Shown here piece after piece: positions 40,802-49,400 of a DNA stretch of 64,000 bases. A program made the position numbers and the translations under genes. The notes under the pieces were generated by a model, which saw only the letters and a list, made by a program, of their open reading frames with translations, did not search any database and was not told where the DNA came from. The stretch is from NCBI RefSeq assembly GCF_022747945.1, contig NZ_JALDST010000001.1:3286001-3350000 (forward strand), in the 5' to 3' direction. The number at the start of each line of letters is the position of its first letter. Within the stretch, counting starts at the first letter, position 1. Origin of the DNA: Micromonospora sp. R77 (lineage in GTDB: Bacteria > Actinomycetota > Actinomycetes > Mycobacteriales > Micromonosporaceae).

Positions 40802-41821
40802 TCAGAGCAACGACATGTGTACGTGGTCGGTGTGGTTGGACGGGCCGCTGTAGGACTTCCACCCCGTCGCCGGGAACCAGATCTGCCGGTTCCAGATCAC
40901 GTAGTAGATGCCGAGCCGGTCGGCGTTGCGAATCAGGAAGGCGGCGAGGTTGTTGCCGTACCGGCGGGTGTCGTTGTTGTGCCAGGGGGAGAAGCCGCTG
41001 TTCTGCAACGACCAGTCGCAGGCCCGGCCCTTCGGGTGCTCCCACGGCCCACCCGGCCGGTAGCAGCCGACGAAGCGGTTGAAGCCGGCCCGCTTGACCT
41101 CCTTGTACGCGTGCAGCGTGCGCGGGGTGATGCAGCCGGAGGTGGTCGGATCGTTCTCGCTGCACGACTCCGGACGCCAGTCACCGTCGGAGCCGCGACC
41201 GGGGGCGACCCGGGCGACCGGGGAGGTGGCCGAGACCAGACCACCGGTGAAGCCCAGCCCGCCGACCAGGGCGAGCGACTTCTCCGCCTCGTTCTTCTTG
41301 CGGGCCATCTCGTTGGTCAGCTTCGCCTGCTCGCGTACCTCGGCCTCGACCGCCAGCCGGGCCTGCTCGGCGCGGTTGCGCACCGCACTGACGTCGGCGA
41401 GCTTCTGCTCGTTGACCATGTTCAGCTCGTCCAGCGCGGCGGCCCGCTTCACGAACGAGTCCGGCGCGTTGCTCTCCAGCAGCATGGCCATCGCGCCGAT
41501 CCGGCCGGTCCGGTACGACTGCGCGGCGATCTGCGCCACCTGGGGCTTCAGGGCCTCCAGCTCGTCCTTGGCCCGGCGTTCCTCGGCGGCGAGCTGGCGC
41601 TGCCGCTCCTCGGACTTGGCCAGCTTCGCCTTCGCCTGGATGTAGCCCCGGTTGGCCGCGTCGATCACGTCGGTGATCAGCGCCGGCTCGTCGTCCTCCT
41701 CGTGCCCCGAGGGGGCGGGGGTGGTCGGGGCGGCCGTCGCCGGGGTGGGGCCGGCCACGACAGCGAAGGCGGCGAGCACGGCCACCACGGGTGTCAACCA
41801 GCGGCGCAGGGGTGCCGTCAC
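40802..41821 (-). CDS. Secreted coiled-coil protein with M15/D,D-peptidase-like C-terminal domain, riboswitch-controlled
   Basis: This encodes 339 residues: a signal peptide (about 1-30), a long coiled coil (about 55-200, KAKLAKSEERQRQLAAEERR and similar), and a C-terminal domain (about 220-339) with HAYKEVKRAGFNRFVGCYRP, PKGRACDWSL, and NHTDHVHMSLL. The final His-containing motif and the conserved ARACDW block resemble the ARB_07466/VanY-like domain of actinobacterial cell-wall proteins. It is probably a peptidoglycan-remodelling or RipA-like accessory protein. GTG 41821 follows GGAAGGGAA directly after a c-di-AMP riboswitch. Confidence 0.88.
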   Translation of the reverse strand: MTAPLRRWLTPVVAVLAAFAVVAGPTPATAAPTTPAPSGHEEDDEPALITDVIDAANRGYIQAKAKLAKSEERQRQLAAEERRAKDELEALKPQVAQIAAQSYRTGRIGAMAMLLESNAPDSFVKRAAALDELNMVNEQKLADVSAVRNRAEQARLAVEAEVREQAKLTNEMARKKNEAEKSLALVGGLGFTGGLVSATSPVARVAPGRGSDGDWRPESCSENDPTTSGCITPRTLHAYKEVKRAGFNRFVGCYRPGGPWEHPKGRACDWSLQNSGFSPWHNNDTRRYGNNLAAFLIRNADRLGIYYVIWNRQIWFPATGWKSYSGPSNHTDHVHMSLL

Positions 41822-41838
41822 AGTGTTCCCTTCCGTCG

Positions 41839-41982
41839 ACCGCCGACCGGGTTAGCTGACGGGTTCGGGACGGAAGTGGCCCCTACCGCTCGCGCGGATT
41901 CACCCCATGTACCTGGTTCCCCGGTTCGCCGTGCGGCGATTGGGCGGCGGCACCGCAGGCGCCGGTGCGCGCCTTCGGCGGT
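41839..41982 (-). promoter_or_regulatory. Cyclic di-AMP riboswitch (ydaO-yuaA class)
   Basis: On the minus strand the leader of the cell-wall gene begins with ACCGCCGA (41982-41975) and ends with TCGGCGGT (41846-41839), which pair as an 8-bp P1 stem. Between them are the class-defining blocks GAACCGGGGAACCAGG, ATGGGGTGAATCC and CCCGTCAGCTAACCCGGT. This arrangement is characteristic of the ydaO/yuaA aptamer. Members normally switch off expression when c-di-AMP is high. The ribosome-binding site lies within 15 nt of P1. Confidence 0.95.
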
Positions 41983-42181
41983 GACCGGCAGCGAGGTTAC
42001 CCGAGAGCACTCCCGGGCAGCTACGTCCTGAAGCCCACCAAACGCGGTATTTCGCTGCGACCCAGCGTGACCAGCATCGCGTTTAACACCGGCCGTCACG
42101 CTGCGCAGTGTCACCATCCGACCTCCGTACTCCTCGGGGCGTCCGGCCACCCGACGCGGCGGCGGGCGGCATGGTGAAGGC
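41983..42181. other. Upstream region of riboswitch and copB
   Basis: About 200 nt between the riboswitch and the copper ATPase. It must hold the divergent promoters; no CsoR-type TACCC-N5-GGGTA site and no further gene was seen. Confidence 0.4.
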
Positions 42182-44261
42182 ATGACGGAGCACGGGCAGG
42201 CGACCGGTCACGCCGGGTACTCGACCGGCCACGCCGGGCAGGCGGGTGGCCACGGCGGGGCGGGCGGGCACGACAAGCACGCCGGGCACGACCCGGAGAT
42301 GTTCCGGAGACGCTTCTGGCTCTGCCTGGTGCTGACCGTGCCGGTGGTGCTGACCAGCCACATGGTGATGGACTGGTTCGGCTACTCGCTGGAGTTCCCT
42401 GGCCGGTCGTTGGTCGGGCCGGTGCTCGGCTCGGTGGTGTTCTGGTGGGGCGGCTGGCCGTTCCTGGTCGGGGCGGTCCGCGAGGTGCGGGACCGCGCCC
42501 CGGGGATGATGCTGCTGATCGGGATGGCCATCACCGTCGCGTACGGTGCGTCGCTGGCCACCAGCCTGGGCGCGTTCGACCTGGACTTCTGGTGGGAGCT
42601 GGCGGCCCTGGTGACCATCATGCTGCTCGGCCACTGGCAGGAGATGAAGGCCGTCGGGCAGGCCCGGGGGGCGCTGGCCGCGTTGGCCGCGCTGCTGCCC
42701 GACGACGCCGAGCGGGTACGGCCCGACGGGGGCACCGAACGGGTGCCGATCGCGCAGCTGCGGCTCGACGACGTGGTGCTGGTCCGCCCCGGCGGCCGGG
42801 TGCCGGCCGACGGACGGATCGTCGACGGCGGCGCCGAGCTGGACGAATCCATGATCACCGGGGAGTCCCGTCCGGTTGCCCGGTCGGTCGGGGATCGGGT
42901 GGTGGCGGGCACCGTCGCCACCGACTCGGCGATCCGGGTCCGGGTGGAGGCGCTCGGCGAGGAGACCACGCTGGCCGGGATCCAGCGGCTGGTCGCCCAG
43001 GCGCAGCAGGCCGGCGGACGGGCGCAGGTGCTCGCCGACCGCTTCGCGGCGTGGCTGTTCTATGTCGCCGTCGGCACCGCCGTGGTCACCGTGCTGGTCT
43101 GGAGCCTGCTCGGCAACGTCGGCGAGGCGGTGGTGCGGACGGTGAGCGTGCTGGTGATCGCCTGCCCGCACGCGCTCGGCCTCGCCATCCCGCTGGTGAT
43201 CGCCCTCTCCACCGCCCTGGCGGCCCGCTCCGGCATCCTGGTCCGCGACCGGCTGGCCCTGGAGCGGATGCGCCTGGTCGACGCGGTGCTCTTCGACAAG
43301 ACCGGCACGCTGACCCGGGGCCGGCACGTCGTCACCGAGGTGGCCGGGACGGCCGGTGTGGCCGGGCCGGAGGTGGTGCGGCTGGCCGCCGGGGTGGAGG
43401 CGGACAGCGAGCACCCGCTCGCCCGGGCGATTGTCGCCGCCGCCGGGTCGGCCGGCGGGCCGGCCCGGGCGAGCGAGCGGCTTCCGGTCGCTGCCGGGCC
43501 GCGGCGTGCAGGCCACCGTCGAGGGCGCCGAGTACGCCGTCGGTGGCCCGGCCCTCCTGCGCGAGCTGGGCGTACGACTGCCGGACGACCTCGCCCGGGT
43601 CACCGGGCGCTGGGCGGAGCGGGGGTCGGCCGTGCTGCACCTGGTCCGCCTGCCGGACACCGTGCTGGGCGCGCTCGCCCTCGCCGACGAGGTACGCCCC
43701 GAGGCCCGGGAGGCGATCGCCGAGCTGCGGGCGCAGGGCGTCCGGACCATCGCCATGATCACCGGTGACGCCCGGCCGGTCGCCGAGGCGGTCGCCGCCG
43801 ACCTGGGCTTCCGGCCCGGCGTCGACGAGGTCTTCGCCGAGGTCCTGCCCGCCGACAAGGACGCCAAGGTCACCGAACTCCAGCGGCGCGGACTGACCGT
43901 GGCGATGGTCGGTGACGGGGTGAACGACGCCCCCGCCCTGGCGCGGGCGGACGTCGGCATCGCCATCGGGGCCGGTACGGACGTGGCGATCGAGTCGGCC
44001 GGGGTGGTGCTCGCCTCCTCGGATCCGCGCGGGGTGGCCGGCGTGGTCCGGCTCTCCCGGGCGTCGTACCGCAAGATGGTGCAGAACCTGGCCTGGGCGG
44101 CGGGCTACAACGTGGTCGCGCTGCCGCTCGCCGCCGGCGTGCTGGCCTGGGCGGGGGTGGCGTTGAGCCCGGCGTTGGCGGCGGTGCTGATGTCCGCCTC
44201 GACGATCGTGGTGGCGCTCAACGCCCAGCTGCTGCGCCGGGTGCGGCTCACGCCGGAGTGA
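42182..44261 (+). pseudogene. copB: CopB-type copper P1B-ATPase, frameshifted by a 4-bp duplication
   Basis: The N-terminus is His-rich (GHAGQAGGHGGAGGHDKHAGH) without a CXXC domain. The membrane motif is ACPHALGL (CPH, the P1B-3/CopB type), and DKTGTLTRG gives the phosphorylated Asp. The frame then breaks at 43471-43478, where GAGC is present twice in tandem. Removing one unit joins it to SGFRSLPGRGVQATVEG and the hinge VGDGVNDAPAL through TGA 44259-44261, giving 691 residues, normal for CopB. As read, translation stops near 43768 and loses the hinge. It is the first gene of the copper island. Confidence 0.9.
43471..43478 (+). repeat. Tandem GAGC duplication causing the copB frameshift
   Basis: GAGCGAGC; one unit restores the CopB reading frame. 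It is the direct cause of the +4 shift. Confidence 0.8.
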
Positions 44262-44298
44262 CCGGACGGTTCGTCGCGGCGGGTCACCGCCGAGCCGC

Positions 44299-44304
44299 TA
44301 CCGT
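44299..44304 (+). promoter_or_regulatory. -10 box of a leaderless promoter (TACCGT)
   Basis: TACCGT is 7 nt before GTG 44312, the preferred start of the DUF6153 gene. Confidence 0.45.
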
Positions 44305-44311
44305 GGTGGGC

Positions 44312-44896
44312 GTGCGGACCGAGGCGGGCGTGACCACCGGGCGGTGGATGCGGCTCGTGCTGCTCTGCTGCACCCTGGTCGGGCTGGCCGCGATGCACAC
44401 CCTCGGCCACGGCGCACATGCCTCCGACAGCCACGGCGCACACGCCTCCGACGGGCCCGGCGCGCACGCCTCCGCTCCGGCGGAGCACCTAGCCGACGCG
44501 GTCGTGGAGATGGCCGCCGGTGCGGTCTCCGGTCATGTCGTGGACATGGCAGGCGTGGCCGTCTCCGGTCACGGCTCGAACGGGGCCGCCGGGGCGCTTC
44601 CCGTCGTGCCGAAGGTCGCGTCGGCGTCCGGACGGACCGTCGACTGCGCCGGGGACGGCTGCGGGGCGGCGCTCGCGGTTCCGCTCGGCCCGTCCGGGGG
44701 CGACCCGGCAGGTTGGAGCGTCTGCCTGGCCGTGCTGGGTGGCTTCGCGCTGGTGCTGCTGGTCGTCGTGCTGCTGCGTCGTCGACCGGTCGGCGTACGG
44801 CCCGCTGTCGGGTCGTCGCGCGTGAAGGGACCACGGGCACCCCCACCCCGTCCCGTCGGGCTGCGCCTGGCCACGGCGTCGGTGCTGCGCAGATAG
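44312..44896 (+). CDS. DUF6153-like membrane protein, His-rich
   Basis: This encodes 194 residues from GTG 44312. A first hydrophobic helix (about 13-30, LVLLCCTLVGLAAMHTLGHG) runs into a His/Ala/Ser-rich extracytoplasmic stretch with GHGAHASDSHGAHASDG repeats. A second helix (about 140-160) and a basic tail follow. The LAAMHTLGH start matches actinobacterial DUF6153 proteins found in copper clusters. Its histidines could bind copper, which is inference. A GTG at 44258 overlapping the copB stop is an alternative start. Confidence 0.72.
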   Translation: MRTEAGVTTGRWMRLVLLCCTLVGLAAMHTLGHGAHASDSHGAHASDGPGAHASAPAEHLADAVVEMAAGAVSGHVVDMAGVAVSGHGSNGAAGALPVVPKVASASGRTVDCAGDGCGAALAVPLGPSGGDPAGWSVCLAVLGGFALVLLVVVLLRRRPVGVRPAVGSSRVKGPRAPPPRPVGLRLATASVLRR

Positions 44897-44966
44897 GAAC
44901 GCCCGACGCGGGGATCCCCCGCGTCCCGTTCCGCCGCGTACGTTCCGACTCCGAAAGGTTCTTCCC

Positions 44967-45611
44967 GTGTCCACTCGTACCATCGCGCGTCGTGCCGCCC
45001 TGGCCGGCGCGACCACCGTCGCCGCCCTCGCCCTGGCCGCCTGTGGCGGCGCGGACCACTCGACCTCCGGCTCCGGCCACGGCATGCCGGGGATGGGTGC
45101 CAGCGCCACCCCGCCGACGGGCGCCTCGGCCTCGTTCGGGGCCGCCGACGTGATGTTCGCCCAGATGATGATCCCGCACCACCAGCAGGCCGTGGAGATG
45201 GCCGACCTGGCCGCCACCCGGGCAGCCGACCCGGAGGTGAAGAAGCTGGCCGGCGAGATCCGGGCGGCCCAGGCCCCGGAGATCGCCACCATGACGGGCT
45301 GGCTCGGCACCTGGGGCGCGCCGGTTCCCGCGGCGAGCGCCGGCCACGGCACCTCGATGCCGGCGATGGACCACGGCATGCCCGGCATGATGTCCGACGC
45401 CGACATGGCGAAGCTGACGGCGGCGTCGGGTGCGGACTTCGACCGGCAGTTCCTGACCATGATGATCGCCCATCACGAGGGCGCGATCACCATGGCGCAG
45501 GAGGAGACCGCGAAGGGCGCCAACGCCGACGCCAAGGCCCTCGCCGAGCGGATCGTCACCGCGCAGCAGGGCGAGATCGCCACCATGAAGAAGATCCTCG
45601 ACCGGCTCTGA
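44967..45611 (+). CDS. DUF305 lipoprotein, candidate copper-binding
   Basis: This is a 214-residue lipoprotein (lipobox LALAAC, lipidated Cys at about 26). A Met/His-rich stretch (HGMPGMG) precedes a four-helix DUF305 domain with the twin motifs MMIPHHQQAVEMADLAA and MMIAHHEGAITMAQEE and another HGMPGMM segment between them. The MMxxHHxxA pattern is the family hallmark, and such proteins occur next to copper-resistance genes. It probably binds metal outside the membrane. GTG 44967 follows GAAAGG. Confidence 0.92.
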   Translation: MSTRTIARRAALAGATTVAALALAACGGADHSTSGSGHGMPGMGASATPPTGASASFGAADVMFAQMMIPHHQQAVEMADLAATRAADPEVKKLAGEIRAAQAPEIATMTGWLGTWGAPVPAASAGHGTSMPAMDHGMPGMMSDADMAKLTAASGADFDRQFLTMMIAHHEGAITMAQEETAKGANADAKALAERIVTAQQGEIATMKKILDRL

Positions 45612-45620
45612 CGCCGATCG

Positions 45621-45656
45621 CCGGGTGCCGGGACCGGGTCCGGTCCGGGCACCCGG
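45621..45656. terminator. Terminator hairpin between DUF305 and SHOCT genes
   Basis: CCGGGTGCCGGGACC and GGTCCGGGCACCCGG form a 15-bp stem with one mismatch, 9 nt after the DUF305 stop. Confidence 0.7.
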
Positions 45657-45666
45657 TGGTGCCGGC

Positions 45667-45882
45667 TCAGCCGATGCCGGCGCGACGGCGCCGGTACTCC
45701 TCCTCGTCGATCTCGCCGCGGGCGTACCGGTCGTCGAGGATGCGCCGGGCCGAGGTGGTGCCGGCCGGCTGCGGGTGGCCGGCGGTCAGCCGGACCACCA
45801 GCCACACCAGGATCGCCAGGACCGCCAGCACCAGCAGCGACCAGACCCACATCCAGCCCATCATCGGGCCGTTCCACATCAT
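45667..45882 (-). CDS. SHOCT-domain small membrane protein
   Basis: This encodes 71 residues. A Met/Trp-rich start (MMWNGPMMGWMWVW) leads into one transmembrane helix (about 12-32). The C-terminus ARRILDDRYARGEIDEEEYRRRRAGI is a SHOCT (short C-terminal) domain. Such proteins accompany copper and oxidative-stress genes; the function is not known. TAGATT at 45958-45963 (minus strand) may be its -10 box. Confidence 0.87.
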   Translation of the reverse strand: MMWNGPMMGWMWVWSLLVLAVLAILVWLVVRLTAGHPQPAGTTSARRILDDRYARGEIDEEEYRRRRAGIG

Positions 45883-46026
45883 GGGGCCGCCCTCCCGTCC
45901 GTGCTCGGGGTCGGCCGGTCCGGGGCGCCGGGGGCGCCGGCACCGGTCGCCACCATCGAATCTACGGGGGTCGGGGGTCGCCGGGGTGGGGCCGGCGGAC
46001 CCCGGCGTACGGGCCGAAGGTCCTGG

Positions 46027-46326
46027 TCAGCCGCGCTTCATCAGTCGGCCGACGGCGGCCATCATCTCGCTCGCCATCTCGTCGGCGCGTCCCTCGACGG
46101 CGCCCTCGTGCATGCAGTGCCGGGCGTGCCCGTCGAGCAGGCCGAGGCCCACCTTGTCCAGGGCGGCCTGGATGGCGGAGATCTGGGTGAGCACGTCGAT
46201 GCAGTAGCGGTCGTCCTCGACCATCTTCTCGATGCCCCGGACCTGCCCCTCGATGCGGCGGAGCCGCGCGAGCAGCTGGTCCTTGCTGGCGGTGTAGCCC
46301 CGGGTCGGGGTCGTCGGTGCGGTCAT
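46027..46326 (-). CDS. csoR: CsoR-family copper-sensing repressor
   Basis: This encodes 99 residues of an all-helical DUF156 repressor. The Cu(I) ligands Cys42, His67 and Cys71 (YCIDVL, DGHARHC) keep the exact 25- and 4-residue spacings of M. tuberculosis CsoR (Cys36, His61, Cys65). RLRRIEGQVRGIEKMVEDDRY is the family DNA-binding helix. Copper binding releases it from DNA. It is divergent from copZ, and the sites TACCC-N5-GGGTA between them (46344-46358, 46381-46395) are likely its operators. Confidence 0.95.
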   Translation of the reverse strand: MTAPTTPTRGYTASKDQLLARLRRIEGQVRGIEKMVEDDRYCIDVLTQISAIQAALDKVGLGLLDGHARHCMHEGAVEGRADEMASEMMAAVGRLMKRG

Positions 46327-46343
46327 GACACCAAGGGTACCGG

Positions 46344-46358
46344 TACCCCCGGCGGGTA
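46344..46358. promoter_or_regulatory. CsoR box 1 (TACCC-N5-GGGTA)
   Basis: TACCCCCGGCGGGTA lies 18 nt upstream of csoR, fitting autoregulation. Confidence 0.75.
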
Positions 46359-46380
46359 TGCTACGGTCCTCAGGCGGTTA

Positions 46381-46395
46381 TACCCCTACCGGGTA
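46381..46395. promoter_or_regulatory. CsoR box 2 (TACCC-N5-GGGTA)
   Basis: TACCCCTACCGGGTA lies 22 nt before the first copZ-like gene, in a TTATACCCC context typical of CsoR operators. Confidence 0.8.
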
Positions 46396-46416
46396 CCCCT
46401 ACCAGAGGAGTCAGTC

Positions 46417-46677
46417 ATGGGCTGCCGTCAGCACATCCCCGCAGGCACCGCCGCGGAGCCCGCCGAGTCGGACGCGGGCGACCGCACCCACCTGATCGAC
46501 GGCATGTCCTGCCAGCCGTGCGCCGCCAAGGTCGACGCGGCGGTACGTGCGGTCCCGGGCGTCACCGATGTCCGGATCGATCTCGCCGCCGGCCGGCTCA
46601 CCGTCGCCGGCTCGGCTTCCGACCAGGCCGTCCACGCCGCCGTCACCGACGCCGGCTACCAGATCAGAGGTTCGTGA
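46417..46677 (+). CDS. Heavy-metal-associated (CopZ-like) copper chaperone with N-terminal extension
   Basis: This encodes 86 residues. A polar 24-residue N-terminal extension with Cys3 and His6 precedes an HMA domain: IDGMSCQPCAAKVDAAV holds the CXXC metal site (Cys32, Cys35), and the ferredoxin-like fold continues to DAGYQIRG. It would carry Cu(I) in the cytoplasm to an exporter. ATG 46417 follows AGAGGAG. It lies between CsoR box 2 and the MFS exporter gene and is probably co-transcribed with the latter. Confidence 0.9.
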   Translation: MGCRQHIPAGTAAEPAESDAGDRTHLIDGMSCQPCAAKVDAAVRAVPGVTDVRIDLAAGRLTVAGSASDQAVHAAVTDAGYQIRGS

Positions 46678-46737
46678 CCGCCGAGGCGGTCACGCGTTCG
46701 CCCCGGCGTACGGCGCCGGGGTCAGGAAGGACTCGCA

Positions 46738-48156
46738 ATGTCTGCTGACCCGCGACGCTGGTGGGCACTGTCCGTGCTCGCCGCCGCGCAGTTCATGGTC
46801 ATCATGGACACCTCGATCATCGCGGTCGCGCTGCCCGACATGCAGCGTGATCTGGGCTTCTCCCCGCAGGGCCTGCAATGGGTCTTCAATGCCTACGTGG
46901 TCGCCTTCGGCGGGTTGCTGCTGCTCGGCGGCAGGCTGGCCGACCTGTGGGGCGCCCGGAGGGTCTTCGCCACCGGCTGGGCGATCCTCGTCCTGGGATC
47001 CGTGCTGGCCGCCGTCGCGGGCGACGCCGCCACGGAGGTGGCCGGCCGCGCCGTGCAGGGCGTCGGCGCCGCGCTCATCGCCCCCGCGGCGATGACTCTG
47101 CTCATGTTCCTCTTCGCCGGTCAGCCGGCGGAGCTGCCGAGGGCGCTCGCCTTCTACGGGGCGGCGGCGCCGGCCGGCGGCACCGCGGGTGTGTTCATGG
47201 GTGGTGCCGTCACCGAGTGGCTGAGCTGGCCGTGGGTGTTCGTCATCTACCTGCCGATCGGGCTGCTCACCCTGGCCCTCACCCCCACGACCCTGCCCCG
47301 GGTGCCGGGTCGACGCGGAAGTTTGGACCTGGCCGGCGCGGTGGTGGTCACCGGCGGACTGGCCCTCGCCGTGTACGCCATCGTCCGGGCGCCCGAGCGC
47401 GGCTGGTCGTCGCCGGAGACGGTGGCCCAACTCGCCACGGCTGTCGTGTTGCTCCTCGGATTCGTCGGCTGGCAGCGGGTCGTCCGCAGCCCGCTGATGC
47501 CGCTCTCGGTCTGGCGTACGCCGAATCTGGCCGCCGCCAACCTCGCGATGGCGCTGCTCGGTGCCGCGTGGATCCCGATGTGGTATTTCCTCAACCTCTA
47601 CATCCAGCAGGTCCTGGGCTTCGGCGCGTTCGCCAGCGGCGCCGCACTGTTGCCGATGACCGCACTGATGATGGTCCTCATGGTCGCCGTCACCGGCCGG
47701 CTCATCGCCAGGTTCGGCACCCGGCCGCTGATCGTGGTGGGCCTGGTGGTGCTCGCCGCCGGGCTCGGCCTGCTCGCCTCCGCCGACCCGGACGGCAGCT
47801 TCGCGGTGGACGTGCTGCCCGGCTCGTTGGTGGCGGCGGTCGGCATGTCGCTGGTGTTCATCCCGGCCACCATGGCCGCGATCGGGGCGGTCGCCCCGGA
47901 GATGGGCGGCCTGGCCTCGGGCATCGTGAACACCACCTACCAGGTCGGGTCCGCGCTCGGCCTGGCGGCGATGACGGCGGTCGCGACCTCCCGCGGCGCG
48001 GATCGGCTGGGCGATCCCGGGGCGCTCACCGAGGGCTTCTCGGCGGCGTTCGTCGGCGCGGCCGTGGTCGCGCTGGTCGGGGCCGTCCTGGCGGCGGTCA
48101 CCCTCCGTCGACCAGCGCCGGTGCCGGCGGCTGACCGGGTGCCGGTCGACGCCTGA
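46738..48156 (+). CDS. MFS transporter, DHA2 (EmrB/QacA) family
   Basis: This is a 472-residue polytopic exporter with the DHA2 features: MDTSIIAVALPDMQRDL in the first helix, the motif-A loop GGRLADLWGARRVF and motif C GGTAGVFMGG. About 13-14 hydrophobic segments are expected. Family members expel drugs or small molecules with protons. Its position inside the copper island, 60 nt after copZ and downstream of CsoR box 2, suggests a copper-linked substrate such as a metal complex; this is inference. ATG 46738 follows AGGAAGGA. Confidence 0.92.
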   Translation: MSADPRRWWALSVLAAAQFMVIMDTSIIAVALPDMQRDLGFSPQGLQWVFNAYVVAFGGLLLLGGRLADLWGARRVFATGWAILVLGSVLAAVAGDAATEVAGRAVQGVGAALIAPAAMTLLMFLFAGQPAELPRALAFYGAAAPAGGTAGVFMGGAVTEWLSWPWVFVIYLPIGLLTLALTPTTLPRVPGRRGSLDLAGAVVVTGGLALAVYAIVRAPERGWSSPETVAQLATAVVLLLGFVGWQRVVRSPLMPLSVWRTPNLAAANLAMALLGAAWIPMWYFLNLYIQQVLGFGAFASGAALLPMTALMMVLMVAVTGRLIARFGTRPLIVVGLVVLAAGLGLLASADPDGSFAVDVLPGSLVAAVGMSLVFIPATMAAIGAVAPEMGGLASGIVNTTYQVGSALGLAAMTAVATSRGADRLGDPGALTEGFSAAFVGAAVVALVGAVLAAVTLRRPAPVPAADRVPVDA

Positions 48157-48210
48157 CCCGGGCGACTGTAACCAGACACACGTCAATCAGGGAGACGTCC
48201 GCCTTGCTGG

Positions 48211-48225
48211 TACCCCTAGGGGGTA
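48211..48225. promoter_or_regulatory. CsoR box 3 (TACCC-N5-GGGTA)
   Basis: TACCCCTAGGGGGTA lies 31 nt before the second copZ-like start and precedes the copZ-copA operon. A TATATAG stretch follows that may be the -10. Confidence 0.8.
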
Positions 48226-48256
48226 TATAGTGAGGAGGTCGGAAGGAGAAAGCGAC

Positions 48257-48466
48257 ATGGTCACCACCACGTACCAGGTGCAGGGCATGACCTGCGGGCA
48301 CTGCGTCAACTCGGTCAGCACCGAGCTCGGCGCGCTTCCGGGCGTCAGCGACGTCCAGGTGGAGCTGGCCTCCGGCCAGGTCACCGTCACCAGTGAGAGC
48401 CCGTTGGACACGGACACCGTCCGCGCCGCCGTGGACGAGGCCGGCTACGACCTCGTCGGGGCGTGA
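48257..48466 (+). CDS. copZ: CopZ-like copper chaperone
   Basis: This is a 69-residue stand-alone HMA domain. The CXXC site is Cys13/Cys16 in VQGMTCGHCVNSVSTEL, and the C-terminal AVDEAGYDLVG closes the fold. It delivers Cu(I) to CopA, encoded two genes downstream. ATG 48257 follows GGAAGGAG. Box 3 upstream indicates copper induction through CsoR. Confidence 0.95.
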   Translation: MVTTTYQVQGMTCGHCVNSVSTELGALPGVSDVQVELASGQVTVTSESPLDTDTVRAAVDEAGYDLVGA

Positions 48467-48500
48467 CGGGTCCGCGGACCCGCAGAACCGAGGTATCACG

Positions 48501-49400
48501 ATGAACACGGCGACAAAGCTGAGCGGCTTCGCCCTCGGCCTCGCGGCGGTGTTCGGCGCGGCGTACGGGGTCGGCCAGGTGGCCGGCCCCGGCACCCCCG
48601 TCGCCACCACCCGGCACGACACCACCGGCACCGGTCACTCCGACGGTGACCACGCCACCGACGACACCACCACCCACCTGCCCGGCGGGTTGCTCGTCTC
48701 CGACCGGGGCTACACGCTGCACCCGGTGGCCGCGCCCACCGGGGAGTTCGCCTTCCGGGTCACCGGCCCGGACGGCGCACCGGTCACCCGCTACGACGTG
48801 GCGCACGACAAGCGCATGCACCTCATCGTCGCCCGCCGGGACCTCTCCGGCTTCCGGCACGTCCACCCGGAACTGGCCACCGACGGCACCTGGCGGGTCG
48901 CCACGCCGCTCGCCGGCCCCGGCGTCTGGCGGGCGTTCGCCGACTTCACCCCGAGCGGCGGGGAGCCGCTGACCCTCGGGGTCGACGTGACCGTCCCCGG
49001 CGCCCTGGCCGACCGGCCGCTGCCCGCGCCGGCCACCAGCACCACCGTCGACGGCTACACCGTCACCCTGACCGGCACGCCCGAACCGGGCCGGACCAGC
49101 GAGCTGACCCTCACCGTCAGCCGGGACGGGCAACCGGTCACCGACCTGCAGCCCTACCTCGGGGCGTACGGGCACCTGGTGGCGCTGCGTCAGGGCGACC
49201 TGGCGTACCTGCACGTGCACCCGACCGGCGCACCCGGCGACGGGCGCACCCCGGCCGGCCCGGCGGTCAGCTTCCTCGCCGAGGTGCCCTCGGCCGGGGC
49301 CTACCGTCTCTATCTGGACTTCCGGCACGGCGACACCGTGCACACCGCCGAGTTCACCGTCGTGGCCGGCGGGCACCACGGACAGGAGGTGCCGCGATGA
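48501..49400 (+). CDS. Exported His-rich protein of the copZ-copA operon
   Basis: This encodes 299 residues with an N-terminal membrane anchor or signal (about 6-27) and a His/Asp/Thr-rich segment ([16 protein letters not shown]). Two beta-type domains follow, each with a His motif: [19 protein letters not shown] and [18 protein letters not shown]. The paired FRHVHP/YLHVHP motifs suggest extracytoplasmic copper binding. This gene type usually lies between copZ and copA in actinobacteria; function is unproven. It overlaps copA by 4 nt (ATGA). Confidence 0.85.
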   Translation: MNTATKLSGFALGLAAVFGAAYGVGQVAGPGTPVATTRHDTTGTGHSDGDHATDDTTTHLPGGLLVSDRGYTLHPVAAPTGEFAFRVTGPDGAPVTRYDVAHDKRMHLIVARRDLSGFRHVHPELATDGTWRVATPLAGPGVWRAFADFTPSGGEPLTLGVDVTVPGALADRPLPAPATSTTVDGYTVTLTGTPEPGRTSELTLTVSRDGQPVTDLQPYLGAYGHLVALRQGDLAYLHVHPTGAPGDGRTPAGPAVSFLAEVPSAGAYRLYLDFRHGDTVHTAEFTVVAGGHHGQEVPR

